From Holophagales bacterium UBA5066 (GTDB lineage Bacteria > Acidobacteriota > Thermoanaerobaculia > UBA5066), in contig DIAY01000220.1 of assembly GCA_002414905.1 (NCBI GenBank), positions 3,179-17,216 on the forward strand: a stretch of DNA of 14,038 nucleotides. The letters are read 5' to 3'. The first letter of the stretch is position 1. Each line of letters opens with the position of its first letter. Below are positions 12,294-14,038 of the stretch, one piece after another. The position numbers were made by a program, and so were the translations under genes. The notes below the pieces were generated by a model that was not told where the DNA came from, ran no database searches, and worked only from the letters and a program-made list of their open reading frames with translations.

Positions 12294-14038
12294 ATGGCTG
12301 ACCGCATGCTCGCTCCGGGGCAGACCCCCCGCCACGATTTCGGCAAGATCAAGACTTTCCTGCCCCTGCCGAATCTGATCGACGTTCAGAGGAGGTCCTA
12401 CGAGGACTTTCTCCAGATGGACCTGCTCCCTGCGGAGCGAGCCGACGTCGGTCTCGAGGCCGTATTTGACGGTGTCTTCCCCTTCTCCGACTTCCGCGAG
12501 ACGTGCGCCCTCGAGTACGTCTCATTCCGGATCGGCGACCTGGCCTCTCGCAGCGGCCGTCTCGAGGGTATCCAGCACCTGCGCTTCTCCTGCGAACACT
12601 GCGGGGCGACGGTGCGGGTCAAGGATGCGCGGGCCAGCCGCGTCGAGTGCCAGGTGTGCGGGCACCCGAACCCGAACAAGGTCACGGTCGACGAGGTCTG
12701 CGGAACTCCGGTCGAGCTCCGCCTTCCCTTCACCGTGGCCGAGTGCCAGGAGCGCGGGCTCACTTACGCCGTCCCGCTCAAGGTGACGTTCCGGCTGAAG
12801 GTCTTCGACAAGGAGAACGCCCCGACGGGGAAGAGCGCCCCGAAGGAGTGGCCGATTCGGGACATCAAGGAGGAGGAGGTCTACTTCGGAGACATCCCCC
12901 TGATGACGGACAACGGCACCTTCATCATCAACGGCACGGAGCGCGTCATTGTCTCCCAGCTCCACCGGTCGCCGGGCGTCTTCTTCACGAAGGAGGGGGC
13001 TCATACCCTCATTGGGAAGATCATTCCGTACCGCGGCTCCTGGGTGGAGTTCGAGATCGACTCCAAGGGCCTCTTCGGCGTCCGCATCGACAGGAAACGG
13101 AAGTTCCCCGGGACGGTCTTCCTTCGCGCCCTCGGCCTCGAGAGCGACGAGCAGATTCTGAAGAAGTTCTACTCGGCGGTCGGACTGACGTTCGACAAGG
13201 GCAAGGCTCATCTGGTCCTTCCCCCCGACGTCCTCGTGAAGGAGGAGCTGCGCCTCAAGCACCTCCGAGGCCTCAAGAAGGACGGCAGGCTCTTCGCGGA
13301 CATCAAGCTGAACGCCGACCAGAAGGAGAAGCTCGCGGCCGGCACGCCGGTTACCGTCTCCGTCGACCCGGGCAAGCTCGGCCGGATTCTCTTCGCCGTC
13401 GACGTCGTCGACCTCGCTTCAGGCGAGGTCCTCTACGAGGCGGGAAGCGAGGTCCCGGACGACCTCGCCACGGTCATGACGGAGAAGCAGGCGACCCCGG
13501 TCGAGGTTCTCTTTCCCGAGTGGGAGCCGATCGGCGAGACCCTCATCGCCACCCTCCGGAAGGACTCCGTCAAGACGAAGCGCGAAGCGCTCCTGGAGAT
13601 CTACAAGCGGATGCGCCCCGGCGATCCGCCGACGGACGAGAGCGCCAAGAACCTCTTCGTCGGGATGTTCTTCGACCCGCGCAAATACGACTTCTCGCGC
13701 GTGGGCCGCTACAAGTTCAACATCCGGATGGGGCTCTCGACGTCCCTCGACCAGAAGACGCTCTCCGCCGACGACTTCTTCGTCGTCATCGACGCGCTCC
13801 TGAAGCTCAAGCGGGACATCGGCAAGATCGACGACATCGACAACCTCGGGAACCGCCGCGTCCGTTGCGTCGGCGAGCTTCTCGAGAACCAGTTCCGGAT
13901 CGGCCTCGTGAGGATGGAACGGGCCATCAAGGAGAAGATGTCGGTCCACCAGGACATCGACTCGGCGATGCCGCACGACCTGATCAACTCCAAGCCGGTT
14001 ATCGCGGCGATCAAGGAGTTCTTCGGCTCCTCGCAGCT
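12294..14038 (+). CDS. rpoB: DNA-directed RNA polymerase beta subunit (partial, N-terminal 581 residues)
   Basis: RpoB is one of the two catalytic subunits of RNA polymerase. ATG 12294 has AAGGGAG (12278-12284) 9 nt upstream. Clear landmarks are LIDVQRRSYEDFLQ (28-41), LEYVSFRIGD (73-82), AECQERGLTYAVPLKV (149-164), LMTDNGTFIINGTERVIVSQ, LHRSPGVFF, IIPYRGSWVEFE, IYKRMRPGDPPT and DDIDNLGNRRVR. The frame runs off the window at EFFGSSQ, where E. coli has residues 504-510 and the rifampicin cluster begins. The copy here is about 71 residues longer up to that point. Most of the excess is an insertion at about 83-145 with C100/C103, C119/C122 and C136, absent from E. coli. Confidence 0.98.
   Translation, partial: MADRMLAPGQTPRHDFGKIKTFLPLPNLIDVQRRSYEDFLQMDLLPAERADVGLEAVFDGVFPFSDFRETCALEYVSFRIGDLASRSGRLEGIQHLRFSCEHCGATVRVKDARASRVECQVCGHPNPNKVTVDEVCGTPVELRLPFTVAECQERGLTYAVPLKVTFRLKVFDKENAPTGKSAPKEWPIRDIKEEEVYFGDIPLMTDNGTFIINGTERVIVSQLHRSPGVFFTKEGAHTLIGKIIPYRGSWVEFEIDSKGLFGVRIDRKRKFPGTVFLRALGLESDEQILKKFYSAVGLTFDKGKAHLVLPPDVLVKEELRLKHLRGLKKDGRLFADIKLNADQKEKLAAGTPVTVSVDPGKLGRILFAVDVVDLASGEVLYEAGSEVPDDLATVMTEKQATPVEVLFPEWEPIGETLIATLRKDSVKTKREALLEIYKRMRPGDPPTDESAKNLFVGMFFDPRKYDFSRVGRYKFNIRMGLSTSLDQKTLSADDFFVVIDALLKLKRDIGKIDDIDNLGNRRVRCVGELLENQFRIGLVRMERAIKEKMSVHQDIDSAMPHDLINSKPVIAAIKEFFGSSQ

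Overview
The window comes from a GC-rich bacterium and holds core housekeeping genes only. I see no phage, insertion sequence, CRISPR array or defence island. Intact MEP isoprenoid genes, a menaquinone/ubiquinone methyltransferase, and an RpoB with a cysteine-bearing insertion near its N-terminus would fit Acidobacteriota or a neighbouring phylum. That placement is an inference from memory and was not tested by search.

Layout. (1) Positions 1-1628, minus strand: folD (C-terminal end cut by the window edge) and a ubiE/menG methyltransferase, joined by an ATGA stop/start overlap. (2) Positions 1629-1942: a divergent intergenic region with a near-consensus sigma70 promoter (TTGACA, 17 bp, TATGTT) and a leader of about 145 nt. 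(3) Positions 1943-7904, plus strand: rplM-rpsI-rpsB, an internal terminator-like hairpin, then tsf-pyrH-frr-ispD-ispF-rlmB. The last three genes are chained by GTGA overlaps. (4) Positions 7976-8905: a strong extended -10 promoter drives tRNA-Thr(UGU), tRNA-Tyr(GUA), tRNA-Thr(GGU), tRNA-Gly(UCC), rpmG and tRNA-Trp(CCA). (5) Positions 8983-14038: secE-nusG-rplK-rplA-rplJ-rplL-rpoB. rpoB is cut by the window end at the start of the region matching the rifampicin-resistance cluster.

The genes together cover ribosome assembly (L13, S9, S2, L33, L11, L1, L10, L7/L12), elongation and recycling (EF-Ts, RRF), 23S rRNA modification (RlmB), UMP phosphorylation (PyrH), two MEP-pathway steps (IspD, IspF), protein export (SecE), and transcription (NusG, RpoB).

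I found no new multi-gene system. The points worth a second look are: a ~60-residue cysteine-rich (probable zinc-ribbon) insertion in RpoB; an 80-nt imperfect hairpin between rplL and rpoB; the rplA-rplJ overlap, which leaves no room for the usual L10 leader; a structured gap before rplA instead; the missing tuf in a locus that often carries it; a 10-bp tandem repeat before frr; and GC-rich hairpins in most gaps of the tRNA cluster.
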